The notes under the pieces are model-generated. The model was not told the DNA's origin. It ran no database searches and saw only the letters and a list, made by a program, of their open reading frames with translations. From Entomortierella parvispora (lineage: Eukaryota > Mortierellomycota > Mortierellomycetes > Mortierellales > Mortierellaceae), in the NCBI GenBank assembly GCA_963573315.1, contig OY752141.1, positions 310,001 to 374,000 of the forward strand: DNA of 64,000 nt, written 5' to 3'. The translations under genes were made by a program, and so were the position numbers. Of this stretch, positions 33,607 through 44,236 are shown one piece after another; the first letter of the stretch is position 1, and each line of letters opens with the position of its first letter.

Positions 33607-34004
33607 GTATTCATCTCTCTCATGTTGATCGATAATGGTCTCTATCCTTTATGTTTATGTAGAAAAGGAGGTCGTTTTAGCATTGACGTGAAAGAGTCGG
33701 GTAGGTCCTCGAGGGCTCGAAGGTAAGACGAACCGTTTTGAATTCAGCATGCAGTTGGCATTGTTGCTTCGCTGATGGCCTTCTTGATGGCATGCGGAGC
33801 ATTGAGCACTAATTGAGAAAGTAGGCGATTAGTGCGTTGCTTGACTGCACAGATGCAATAACGATCCTCACAGGAAATTAAACATACGGCATTAACGGAG
33901 GATAAACAGATCAAGCTTAACAGATCAGATGTAAATGTGGAGAGGGTGCAAGATGCAGATGGGAGGATGCATGCGATGCCTCGCGTTTTCGTGTTGTGGC
34001 GCGC

Positions 34005-34185
34005 CTCCTCCGGAGGCTTAGCTTGGGCTGACGCCCTCACGCGCAAAGACAGCTTTGCACTTCGCGCCAGTTTGCAAGGGGCGCTGCCTCCTTCGGAGGC
34101 TTCGGGCCACGGCCCTCAAGCGCCCATTGGTCGCTGCTTCGCGCTCCCAAAAAATTTCTTGTTCGGGCTCCGCCCTCACGTGATA
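34005..34185. repeat. Subterminal palindromic repeats, Helitron 5' side
   Basis: GC-rich inverted repeats cluster here: CCTCCGGAGG (34007 region), GGGCTGACGCCC followed by TCACGC (34025-34036), CCTCCTTCGGAGG (about 34089), GGGCCACGGCCC (about 34105) and GGGCTCCGCCC followed by TCACG (34165-34175). The GGGCTNNCGCCC-TCACG pattern is the same as at the 3' end of the element. Confidence 0.7.
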
Positions 34186-34190
34186 CCGGA

Positions 34191-34214
34191 TGGTGGTGGT
34201 GGTGGTGGTGGTGG
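34191..34214 (+). repeat. (TGG)8 microsatellite
   Basis: Eight uninterrupted TGG units lie close to the inferred 5' terminus of the Helitron. Confidence 0.9.
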
Positions 34215-34247
34215 CCACGGCCCCCCACCCTTGCGCTTTTAGTATAT

Positions 34248-34281
34248 ATTAGGATTAGGATAGGATTAGGATTAGGATTGA
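34248..34281 (+). repeat. TTAGGA short tandem repeat at the Helitron edge
   Basis: About five units of TTAGGA, one shortened to TAGGA, directly abut the inferred 5' terminus of the element. The unit differs from the common fungal telomere unit TTAGGG at one base. Confidence 0.8.
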
Positions 34282-34493
34282 GCTGCCCGGGTTGAGGCGC
34301 CGTAAACTTGTAGACAGTGAATGCCAGGCAGCTGTTGGGAATATGGGCTAATCACCCTTGACAGGTCCTCTGTCGCCAGACTCTTGCTAGCTCGGACTGT
34401 TGTCACTTTCCCAATTGCGTATCCTGGCACTTTGGTATCACGGGAGGCAGGCCAGCTTGGAGAATCCGCTGAAATGTTCTGGGCTTGGAAAGA

Positions 34494-36412
34494 TCAAGTA
34501 GGAGGAGCGAACCTGCGTGGCCAGACCTTTCTTCGATGTCGCTCTGCACTCTGACCCCACAGGAACGCGTATTTAGTAAATACGATATCGGGCAGCTCCC
34601 ACGCGTGGACGTCTAATGGATCACCGTGACAAATAGCCCCATTAAGCAAAATTGACCATAGTTCGCTACTGTTGTACTTGTCCTGGTGTAGAATCAATTG
34701 AGCTCTACAAAAGAAAAATAAAGAGAGGCAGCATCGTCAGTGGAAAGGTTTAGACTAGAGCAAAAACCCTGCAACAGCTCCTGGGAATCACTATACTTCA
34801 TTGGAGCGCACGGGATGAGATCAATCCAGGAATCGTGAGGGATGTCAAAGATTTTGGAATCGATCTTAGGATCCGTTGCCGGAGGGGCGGCCATTAAAAC
34901 CTCGCATTCCTTCTGCAGTCGAGTACATTCGCCAAGAAGTCGTAGATGCGGGTCCGGGAACCTCTTTGGATCAACTGCAGGCCTTATAGGCGGATGTTGT
35001 GGAACTTTAGGCTGCCTTTTAACAAAGGAGGCGGGCTGTCGGTCAAAGAGGGAGTTATCTTCAACCACTTCTCGGGGTGTGGCCATATTCTTGTGGACAA
35101 GGGACCGCAGCGTCCCTGGCGGAAAGAGCGAAGACTGGAGTTCATCAAAGACGGTTGGGTAATTCGGGTATCTCACATCTGGGCAGGATGATTTCGGTGC
35201 CAACAGATTGGGAACAGTGATGGATTCGAATGGAGAGCTAACGAGCATCGCCAGACCATGGTCAACCCCAGGACCGATGAAGAGCGGTGGCGCTTTGAAG
35301 AGGACTTCTGATGTGGGCCCTGTTATGACATCTTCGGCAGGATGCTCCTTTGAGAGAAGAGGTGCTTGGCTAGATCCCTTTTCCTGCTCTTGCTGAGGAG
35401 TACCGTTTACGGAATGACCAGTGCTGCTGCTGTTGTTGGTGCTGTTCGATCTTCTCGCCTTATCAGAAGTCGTTGAGCTCGGTCCCTGCAATTCGTCAAT
35501 TGTGCTCCTTTGCGATGATATACATTGAGATTCCCGTCTGCCATCCTCCCCACCACCTACTCCAACGTCGATCACGATTGGATTTCCGGTCTTGTCTGAC
35601 GCCGTCACTGTGACTGATGGAGGTACCGAGGACACGTTCAAGGCTGTTTCATGGTCCGATTTCAGTGCAGGCATGGACGTCGGAGCTGTTTTCTTTGCTG
35701 CTTCCGCAGCCGCAAGTTCTGCCTTCTTTGCATGGTGCCGCGTAAAAAGTTCCTCCTTGATGCTTTGCAGCATGGCTCTATGGAATCCAGCCATCCCTGC
35801 ATATGTGCCGAGAGCTGCTCCTTTACTTAATGCAGCTTCGAAGGCAAAGATTACCTCTCGTAGGTAATGGTTCTCGCTCTGCAGGACCGTGTTCCTCTCT
35901 CTCAATAAAACCACTTCGGTCTGGAACCGACTCGTGGCCTGGATGTGCTGTTCCTTCTGTTCCTTGATTATCCCTTCCAGCTGATGGACATAGCGTTCTT
36001 TTCGGTCTCGAAAGGCCCTCTGGGCAGCTCGATTCTGCTCCTTTCTTAACGATGGGGACGGACCTGAGAATTTTGGTTGATGTGGCTGCTGTTGTTGCTG
36101 TGGTAGTTGCTGTGGCAATTGCTGTCGTTGTTGTCGTTCTGTTGTTGACATTGTACCCGTATTCTCCCCCGTGCTGCCATCCCTGCCTCGTGCTCTCCCT
36201 CCTCCTCCTCCGAGTTGCTGTAGATGTTGTCCGTTGCCTTTAATAGATAAGCCGTTCAATTCCGGCGAGAGATCCCTCTCCAGAGTGTCGAATGAACGTT
36301 TCCGAGAAGTAGATGCCGCAGCAGTCGAGGTGAGGTGGTCGTAGAGATGAGCATCGTCCTCGGTCTCGTCCGAGGAGGTTGATGCTGGGTAATGTTGATG
36401 GCTCGGGTCCAT
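34494..36412 (-). CDS. AP-1/Yap-like bZIP transcription factor with DUF3425-type C-terminus, copy 2
   Basis: Exons 36412-34797 and 34704-34494 join in phase (608 residues). The basic region at about residues 121-146 (RKEQNRAAQRAFRDRKERYV) is nearly identical to copy 1, and the following zipper ends in the shared ENHYLREV.FAFEA.LSKG block. The C-terminus has an intact DUF3425-type domain: FDELQSSLFPPGTLRSLV, DIPHDSWIDLIPCAPMK, AQLILHQDKY, then HAWELPDIVFTKYAFLWGQS. Both genes interrupt this domain with one intron at the same codon, so they are tandem duplicates. Regions between are Gln-, Ser- and Asn-rich. By family it binds TTAC-type palindromes and acts in stress or nutrient responses; the targets are not knowable here. 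ATG 36412 (MDPSHQ) follows a leader with a T run and is preferred over 36505. Confidence 0.87.
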
Positions 36413-37052
36413 TTGTTTGCTATTTTTTTTTTGTTTTTTTGAATTACTTGAACAAAGAGAGTCAAAAAGATGCAAGGAATGGAATGGAATGAGCGTGGTG
36501 GGCAATAGTGGAAATTACTGGGGGTATCATGCAGTGATGTGTTCGCGTGCGAGGGAGAAAAATGGGCAGAGGAGGAAGACGACAAGGACACAAACTGTTG
36601 GGCGGGAAAGACTTGCACCTCAAGGCCAGTTTTCACAATATGTACTAGGAACCATTCAACCCCACTGCACCGGATCATTGAAGCAGAGCCCGGGACAGGG
36701 GTGTGAACTGGCGATTGGTCCTCTCCAACAAACAAACTAAAAACCACGCTCAAGCCTCCCCTGTCCGCTCTTCGGATCTGCTCTAGGCGACTTTGGCGAT
36801 TGAGCGCCTGTCATTGTGAGAAAGTCGGCGGCGATCGCTTGGACCATGTCTTTGAGACAAGACAAAGGAGTAGCCATTGGTTCTCAATCATCAGGGCCTG
36901 AACCCTCCCTCTTCCACCTCCACATGCAAACCTGCTCTGATATCTCAACGCGGGAGAAACGAGACAAAGATAAAAGGGTCTTCATTTCGCATTCCGGCAC
37001 TTTTAGATTGTGGTCCATACAAGGTCTGCTAGACGTTCTCAATTTCTTCTTT
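36413..37052. other. bZIP copy 2 promoter / acyltransferase 3' region
   Basis: 640 bp between two minus-strand genes. A T run (36422-36440) lies immediately upstream of the bZIP start. The rest is mixed sequence with no credible coding frame. It must contain the bZIP promoter and the terminator of the gene at 37053. Confidence 0.4.
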
Positions 37053-38885
37053 TTACGGAGCGACTTTGGTCATGATCCACCACACTGGACTCAGCTCCTT
37101 GATGTCGAGCCACATCCCACTCTTCAAATACGGCTCGACAAATAGCGGCACTGACGTCATATGCCAACCCATCATCAACGTCCATCCTACACTATCCAAC
37201 ATCATCCTAGTCAACTTGGACCCCTTTCTCTTCCGCCGGATCCATCCACCAACCCTTGACCTCTCCACACCTTTCGTCACTACTACAGCTATTCCCTGAA
37301 TCCAGAAATAGGCCATCTGACTCCATCCCGACTCTCGCCAGACCGCCATCACCACGTACGCGTGCAATAGTCCCGACAATGTAAACACGGCCATGACCGG
37401 CATCACGTCCTCTGCTAAACGCGCCGTCGTCCTCCCAACTCGCTCCTTTGTCAGCACCCGTCGACACAATGTTTGCATGGGTAAGAACCCAAGATCGACC
37501 CAGATATAGCGAAGGATCGTGTGCCAATGAAGCCAAAACTCTACGGGTGTGGTCGCGAAACATGGTAACGGGTTCCCAAGCATAGGCCACTCCTCCACAT
37601 TCAGTTTCTGGTGCCGAGGCAGATGGCTATAGCGGCGATGATAGACCCAGGCCGCGAGACGGACCGGCCAAAGTGTCATCAACATGATAAGGGCTGCTGT
37701 CGCGGTGACAAAGACTCCATAGCGAACAGGGCCCAAGGACTCGACCCAGTCTGAAGGAACGAACGACAGTTTGTAAACGAGCCAGTCAATAAGGAATTTG
37801 TGGAAAATCATCGTCCAGAAGAGATCGCTCCCAACGACGAATCGCTCACTTGCTGAATCGCTTCTTGAATCTGAGGAAGCACATGCTGACCGTGACGATG
37901 ACGACGTCAAGGAAGATGGAGAGAATTTCCTCATCGGCAACCACATCTCGATCATGAACCGGTCCCAATCCCAGTTCAGCACCATAGCGTCGGTAGTCCT
38001 CCTCGTATTTCTCTTCTCTTCCAATATCTGAGGAAGAGGAAGAGGAAGAGGATGGAGAGGTCGACTCTCTTCGCTAATCACGGACTTGGGCTCTCCCGGT
38101 GGGGCAGTAAGAGTCGCGGCGGCGGCTGCAGTAGCGGCTCTAGATGATTTCATGGCCCTCACGAGCTGTAATCGAACAGACCTCCTTCGAATTCCGTGTT
38201 CCTTTTCGCCGTCCAATGCTTGGCTGCCTTTGATGCTCTCGAGACCCCTCTCCGCCACCACCACCTCCTCCTTCTCTCCCTCCTTCTCCTTCTCCTCCTC
38301 CACCTTCTTTTCTTCCTCTGCTTCCTTTATTCCGTTAGCTTTGAAGGAAGCCATGTAGCCTCGATACGACTCCCTCCTCATCTCTCCAACTCCAGACCAA
38401 GGCTGTATGAAATAGAGATCCAAAGTCCTCTGTCCAGTCCAGGCAGCGAAAAGGGCCACGCCCATCTGAATCATTATATTCTCGCACCTCACCAAGAGTG
38501 GCCATCCCACCAACACACACCAAAATGGGAATGCGATCCATTGTTTCGTCCTTGTGGACATTGGGACAGCAGCAGGGACACTAGTTCTTGTACGACGGAG
38601 CACAGCGTTGGGAAGAAAGACCGTGCGGAGCGCAGGGCGGGTGTTGACCAGTAATAACCCGTACAGCCCCATGACAGAGGTCAGAAACACGGATGCGAAC
38701 AAGAATGTGCTGACGGTGTAGAGGTGGCGGCGTGGGAGGAGGGAATGGGGAAAAGTAGTTGGCGCCGCAGAGGGATCGACCGTGGTGGTGACCCAGTAAA
38801 AGAATCGGGTCTTGCTGACGGGTGACCATGGCACATGCTCAGCCAATACCTCCAAGCGATCCAAGGTGTGTGTAAAGTCGATCAT
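37053..38885 (-). CDS. Wax synthase-like MBOAT acyltransferase, paralogue 2
   Basis: An intronless polytopic membrane protein of 610 residues from ATG 38885. That start is chosen because MIDFTHTLDRLEVLAEHVPW aligns with the start of the paralogue at 3884; the frame is open 97 codons further but that extension is not shared. The core motifs are FATTPVEFWLHWHTILRYIW and VDLGFLPM, then the MBOAT histidine in FTLSGLLHAYVVMAV, and the shared ending ELSPVWW. Between the N-terminal helices and the core is a charged loop of about 180 residues (Lys/Glu- and Ala-rich), longer than in the paralogue, which explains the size difference. The predicted role is acyl-CoA:alcohol acyltransferase in ER or lipid-droplet membranes, with unknown acceptor. 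Confidence 0.83.
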   Translation of the reverse strand: MIDFTHTLDRLEVLAEHVPWSPVSKTRFFYWVTTTVDPSAAPTTFPHSLLPRRHLYTVSTFLFASVFLTSVMGLYGLLLVNTRPALRTVFLPNAVLRRTRTSVPAAVPMSTRTKQWIAFPFWCVLVGWPLLVRCENIMIQMGVALFAAWTGQRTLDLYFIQPWSGVGEMRRESYRGYMASFKANGIKEAEEEKKVEEEKEKEGEKEEVVVAERGLESIKGSQALDGEKEHGIRRRSVRLQLVRAMKSSRAATAAAAATLTAPPGEPKSVISEESRPLHPLPLPLPQILEEKRNTRRTTDAMVLNWDWDRFMIEMWLPMRKFSPSSLTSSSSRSACASSDSRSDSASERFVVGSDLFWTMIFHKFLIDWLVYKLSFVPSDWVESLGPVRYGVFVTATAALIMLMTLWPVRLAAWVYHRRYSHLPRHQKLNVEEWPMLGNPLPCFATTPVEFWLHWHTILRYIWVDLGFLPMQTLCRRVLTKERVGRTTARLAEDVMPVMAVFTLSGLLHAYVVMAVWRESGWSQMAYFWIQGIAVVVTKGVERSRVGGWIRRKRKGSKLTRMMLDSVGWTLMMGWHMTSVPLFVEPYLKSGMWLDIKELSPVWWIMTKVAP

Positions 38886-39326
38886 GTTTTCCGCGAAAGG
38901 GCTTCCAGCGGGACTTGAAGGGCCGGAGGAGAAAGAATAAGGGAAGTACAAGGTGCGAAACCCAATATAAAAAAAGCAATGTAGATGCCAAGGCGAAATG
39001 CAATGGAGGGGACAAATGAAGAAATGAAGAAAGGGGTTGCGCATTCCCTGCAGGAGGTGGGTTCTGGTGTTCCAAAAATGGTGGCTGTGGTTTTCATTTG
39101 ACAAACGAATGTTCGCGCACGGGCACAGCTGCAGCCTGCAGCCTGCAGCAGCACGCGATTGACCCTCACATCTCATATCTCACAAACAAACAAAAAGTGC
39201 AAGCAGTTGGACATGTTTATGTATCGTGATCCTAGTTTTTGTGCGTGTGTGAGTGTTTGCCCACAAGGGAGAAGAGACAATCTTCTCTTTTGTTTTTACG
39301 TAATCGGCTCTCTTTGTCAATTTCTT
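38886..39326. other. Acyltransferase promoter / SulP transporter 3' region
   Basis: 441 bp between minus-strand genes. It contains CTGCAGCCTGCAGC-type short repeats near 39125-39150 and otherwise plain mixed sequence. No gene is seen. Confidence 0.4.
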
Positions 39327-42300
39327 CTAACTAAGCGAGAAGGCGTATGCTGCCATGGTATTCAATCGTTCTGCAAGGACAGAAGGGAGAAAAAAAACAG
39401 AAAGCAACAGTATAGCACATTAGAAACATCCAAACGCTTTCAGATTGTGGCTCCTCAATACCATAATACATTCAATAAAAAACTTACCGGCTGAGTAACT
39501 CATAGCCACCCTCATAAACTCGACTGCCAAAGCTGGATCATCCTTGACCATCTTCTGGAACTGTTCCTGGCTCAGGCCCCAGACAATACCATCCGTCTCT
39601 GATACCAAGGTCGAAGACCGATCATTGCCAGTAAACAATCCAATCTCACCCGAGATCGTCCCTGGCAAGATCACCTCCACACTTCGTCGGACCATACCAC
39701 TGTCCTGAAACTCAAGGACACTCCGGAGCGTTCCTGTTTCTACCAAGTAGATACCATCTGTAGGTGAACCACCCTGACGCCAAAGAATCGTTCCCGCAAG
39801 AACAGTCCGCCTGACAAAGTACATGCTCAATCGCAAGAAAAAGTCTGTGGGGTTATCGCGCGTGTCGTGGAAAGCGGCCAAGAGAGTTGGCACAGGCTGC
39901 TGGAGGTTGATCGGGTGAGGGAAAGGACGCTCACGAACTAAAGCAATATTGAGCCAGACGTTAGTCTACAATCCACATGAGCAAGGTCCTACATACAAGG
40001 GGGGAATTGATCTCCTTACCCAGAAGAGTCTCACGAGCAGCCTCAAAGAGATGACTCTTTCTTGGCGAGTTTTGCATTTGTTCCGAGAAAAAGTGAGTCG
40101 ACTCTGAATCGGGCGAAAGCAGCGGGTTGGCATCCTCCTGACCTGCCAGCTCCAAAAGCCGCTTCCGCTTCGCAACTTCCAGGGCAGACTCCCTTGTCCG
40201 GTAATAGGTCTCCAGCAAGCAATTCTCGCAATATTCAAGAGCCTCGCTCAATCCTGGGAAGGTCTGAGTATCAAAGCCATCCTGATGGAAGTTGCCCTGA
40301 CCATGACCCTCGCCCAACCCTGCACCGGCGCCTGCACCCCAGACTCCAACCATTTGCAAGGCCTTGCCGATCTCGCCTTGTTCATCCAGACCTGCCAAGA
40401 CCAAGCAAACACCCTTGGCACGGACAGCGCGACGTATCCGGACAAATCCTTCTGCAGCTGAGAAATCAACCCCGCGGACCAACGAAAAATCCAAGACCAA
40501 AAACTGAATAGGGTTGATCTCCCATCGCCGACGGGAAAAAACATCCTGGATCTCCTTTTCGACCTTGTCGATGGTTCCAAAGAACAAATCTCCCTGCAGC
40601 TTGAAAATATAAATCTGACGTCCAACTTGGCGCAAAAATTTTTGCTGTCTGTACACGCGGCGAACTGTGCTCTTGGCACTCTCTCCAGTGCATGAATACC
40701 GAACACCATCCTTTCTTGAGTTGGACACCACAAAGAAGACACAGGCTAGCAAGATTCCCAAAAAGATACCCTCCACGAAACCGAAGCCAGCCATGGCCAC
40801 CACAATCAACGCAATGGTAATGTACTCGAGGCGATGAACTAGACCCCAGGTATCCCAGAGAGCCTCCTTGACTAGATCCAAACCGAGATGGAAAATGAGC
40901 GATCCAACAACCATCACAGGGATATATCCGACAATCCATGGTCCGACAAAGAAAACAACTAGCGAAGCCATGGCCAGCATGACTCCAGCGACTCTGCTAT
41001 CGCCTCCTGACTTGATAAACAACAAAGAGTTGGTGTACACGAGATAATCTGGCAGTGGCAATTGAGCAATAAAGTAAAAAGAGTGAGATCATGTACGTAT
41101 AATCCTAGTTCACTTTTCGAGATTTCAAGCAGGCACACTTACTCTGTACAGTTCCGACACCACCACTCAGGAGGTTTGACCAACCGTGAGCGACCAGCTC
41201 CCGGTTAGTGTCAACGTTGTCCTGGCCAGTAGAGACTCCGAGGGCGGGAACATTGATCGGGACATGAAGGATACCAAAGAAAGTCAGCGCCAGCATCGCG
41301 GGAACTGTATCCAGAATGGCCATCCAGTCTGTTTTCTTGAGGTCTAATTGAGAAGAAGAAAAAAAGGGGATCGGAAATAGAAAACCAGTTAGTACCAGAA
41401 GCTCTCAGCTATGACGAGGGTTGAGCTGTGGACACGATTAGGCTTACCAAAGTAGCTGTAGAATTGCCAGCCAGGGGCATTTCCTTCAGGCATCGGGAAT
41501 ACCCAGCCGTTGCTGCGTAGCATGTCCCAGTCCCATCCTGCCAAAGCCACAATGGTGTAGAACAATCCTGGGACAACCATGAAAAAGACGGGAACCAAGA
41601 AGGGGTGGCGGATTTTGTGCTGAAGTAGACGCAAGAGAAGGGCAAGACCAAAGGCGCTGGACCACAGTGCAAAAACGTGTGCATTAAGGAACAGGAACTT
41701 GAATGTGTCCCAAGAGTATGTCAGCTCCGTTGTCATCCTGGAGGAGACCTCAAAGCCAGTGATGACCAAGAACCAACCGACACCTCCGATGCACCCCACG
41801 AGAATATGTCGCGGGAAGAAGGCAATAAGAGATCCAAGCTAAAAGGACAGAGATGCAGCCATCAGAACAATGGAGCTGAAGGAGCCATAAGGATGCACAA
41901 AATGGGAAAAGGCTTACCTTGAAGTAGCCGAGGGCCATGAAAACAGCTCCTGTCATAATGGTACTCAGGGCATAGGCGAGGATGGTAGTCGCCAACACCT
42001 CGTCTCTGTTCTCGGCTCCAACTCTGCCGACGACCGTCTCAGCCCTATAGGAAATAAAAGCATGTTGAGCTGCAGGTTCATTGGCGAGGTATTGATCACG
42101 GACAGGTGTGGTCCTCCAGCAGCGCCGCGGAGGAAAACAAAAAACAACCCCCGTGCAAGACCACAACACACACACACAGCTGATTCGCCTCTTCTGTGCT
42201 TCCTTTCGTGATTGGTGACACATCACCCCAAGGAACAAATCAAAAGACATGAAGAAAAAAACCCTATCTCATACTTGGCGACTCGGATACAACTTACATC

Positions 42301-43947
42301 AAATGCAGGAACGGGACCACCTCGATCATCATGCTTCCGTTGCCCCCCTTGAACGCACTACCGCCAAGCGAATACACTAACTGTGAGACCACACAACTAA
42401 CGAAAAACATCGAGATACCGTCTGGTCCGAGGGCCTGGAAAGGCGCAATGTTGAGCGGGAAGATGATCATTCCTGCATTACATAACCCAAGGTAAAAATG
42501 TGTGGTTAGTTCAATACGCTTTCTCCTCTTGCAGATGGTTAAGATTTAGGCTGGTGCAACCCAAAAGAATCCATCTTGTCACGCGGTGTCAGAACCCGCT
42601 TCCTTTTTGTTTGTCCGAAGAGTTCGTTTTCTCGCCGACCTTTTGTCCGAGAAAACAATCCTTACCATACGAAACGGCGTCCAGAAGGTTGAGCAGCAGC
42701 CCGAGGATCACCGCGGGCATGAATCCGATCGGCTCAACCACACACTTTTGCACAAGCGTTTTGCGGTTCCACCGCGTCGCCCGGAACTCTTGCCAGATCG
42801 ACTCTGGTCCATCATGATTGTTGCCACCGGCTAGAGAGTTACTCCTCTGGTTGGGTGGACGCGATGGGGCGACCACAGTATCATAGCCTGCCGATCCGTT
42901 TGTATTGGGTGGGAGTAGACGGTCTGTCTCCTGAGCGCCGACTGCTCCTGCTGTAGATCCTGCTGGGGTCTTTCGAAATTGTTGGCCCAGCTTTGATAGA
43001 AATGACGCCACACGGCCGGACGATCTTTTTGCATTCAAGGCCAGCATATGCTCAATGGCTGCGTCATCGTACTCGTCTGCATTCAAGGATGTGGCGGATT
43101 GACTTGTTGGGAGAGTCGCGTTGTTGTTGTTGTTATTGTTGACGGGTGTGATCGCGCCTGTGGAGGAAGAGGAAAAGTGGGACAAAGGCCGAACAGGAGG
43201 TGGTGAGAGTGTAATGGTGGATTGACGCTTTTGGAGTGATGCCTGCTCCCCTGATCCAGGAGGGCCAGCTGTGGAGTCGTTGTGGTTGTTTCCGGCATCA
43301 GTTGTCTTCAACAATAGACTCAATCCACTAGGAGGACTCCTCCTGTCGGGTAGCGCCTGCTGTGGATCGTTTTTGCTCCTGTCCACGCTCTTGCGACGGA
43401 TCGCCAAGGGTTGTTCGTGCGACTGCTGATGTTGTTGAAGGAGGAAGGAGCTTGCTTGACGAATACTCCCCGACGGCGCTTCCGCGACTGTGGCCCAGGA
43501 CGGATTGGAAAGAGAGTGCGATCCCGTTGGGGATGAAGGCGAGTCCATGGAGTGCCTCTGCTCCAAATGACCAAGAGCCAAAGATTGCTCACGAACTAGC
43601 GACGATGAAAAGGCCACGGAGGAGTGTGCCAAGGAGTGTGGTTGAGTGAAGGGCTCGTCGATCAGGGCCGAGTTGGTAGAGTTGGACCGCTTTCTGGCAG
43701 CGATGAAATTGATCGAGGACGAAGGGACATCGGAAGGCGAGGTTGAGAGGTTCGAGTGGCTAGAGGTGGCCATGGTTGCGGGAGAAGAGTTGACTCTGGC
43801 GCTGTTGCTGGTGCCGCCGATGTGGTTGTTGTTGCCAAGGCCGTTTTGATCGGCTTGGAGGGTATTGGCGCTGGTAGGTGTCTTTTTGAGGGGTGGGCGA
43901 CTGGATTGAAGAGTCTCGAATGCGTGAGAGCTCTTGTAGCTTGTCAT
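39327..43947 (-). CDS. SulP/SLC26-family transporter with STAS and cyclic-nucleotide-binding domains (Vsb1/YGR125W type)
   Basis: Eight exons join in phase: 43947-42666, 42472-42298, 42044-41918, 41838-41448, 41343-41143, 41048-40020, 39937-39488 and 39370-39327 (1232 residues). Residues 1 to about 400 are a Ser/Asn-rich cytosolic tail. The SulP membrane domain follows: [60 protein letters not shown], then [23 protein letters not shown] domain spans about 868-990 ([20 protein letters not shown]). A cyclic-nucleotide-binding domain spans about 1100-1218, with [15 protein letters not shown] keeping the Glu and Arg that contact cNMP in active family members. The domain order is that of yeast Vsb1, a vacuolar protein needed for basic amino acid storage. 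A sulfate role is not implied. The final 14-codon exon is inferred from splice sites. Confidence 0.9.
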
Positions 43948-44181
43948 CGGTGACACACACGCTGCTGCTACTGGAGAAAGAAGATGGGAAGAGAGAGAGA
44001 GTACGAATGGAAGGCAGAGACATAAAGATGTTGAGTCAAGAGTTGAAAAAGAGATGCGGGGGGAGGGGGAGAAGTCCACAAACAGCAAGGAAAGAAAGTT
44101 GGGCTTGGGGAAGAAGAGTATAACCTTGCTCGCTTCTTACCTGCAGGGACAAGTTCGGAGAGATGAGAGGGAGGGAAGAGG

Positions 44182-44236
44182 GATGAGGGAAGAGATGAGG
44201 GAAGAGATGAGGGAAGAGATGAGGGAAGAAATGAGG
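44182..44236 (+). repeat. 12-bp tandem repeat, about 4.5 copies
   Basis: The unit GAGGGAAGAGAT is repeated almost perfectly, with one A-for-G change in the last copy. It lies in the purine-rich leader region of the SulP gene. Confidence 0.88.

Larger units (their letters stand above)
28343..34254 (-). mobile_element. Helitron rolling-circle transposon, about 5.9 kb
   Basis: The element lies on the minus strand. Its 3' terminus is CTAG (28346-28343) followed by a host T, preceded by a GC-rich hairpin (28353-28372), which is the canonical Helitron 3' end. Its 5' terminus is placed at a TC (34254-34253) after a host A, in TCCTAATATATACTAAAAG, consistent with insertion between A and T without target duplication. 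The 5' edge is ambiguous by one or more 6-bp units because TTAGGA repeats abut it. Inside is a RepHel gene (33606-28649) with two lesions, and GC-rich palindromes lie at both ends. Its length is typical of autonomous elements. It sits between two bZIP paralogues. Confidence 0.87.

Noticed and set aside
34248-34281. Telomere-like repeat suggesting a chromosome end or interstitial telomere
   Set aside because: The unit is TTAGGA, only about five copies are present, and ordinary genes continue on both sides.
38886-39176. A 97-codon N-terminal extension of the second wax synthase-like protein
   Set aside because: It is not shared with the paralogue, whose start aligns exactly with the internal methionine at 38885.
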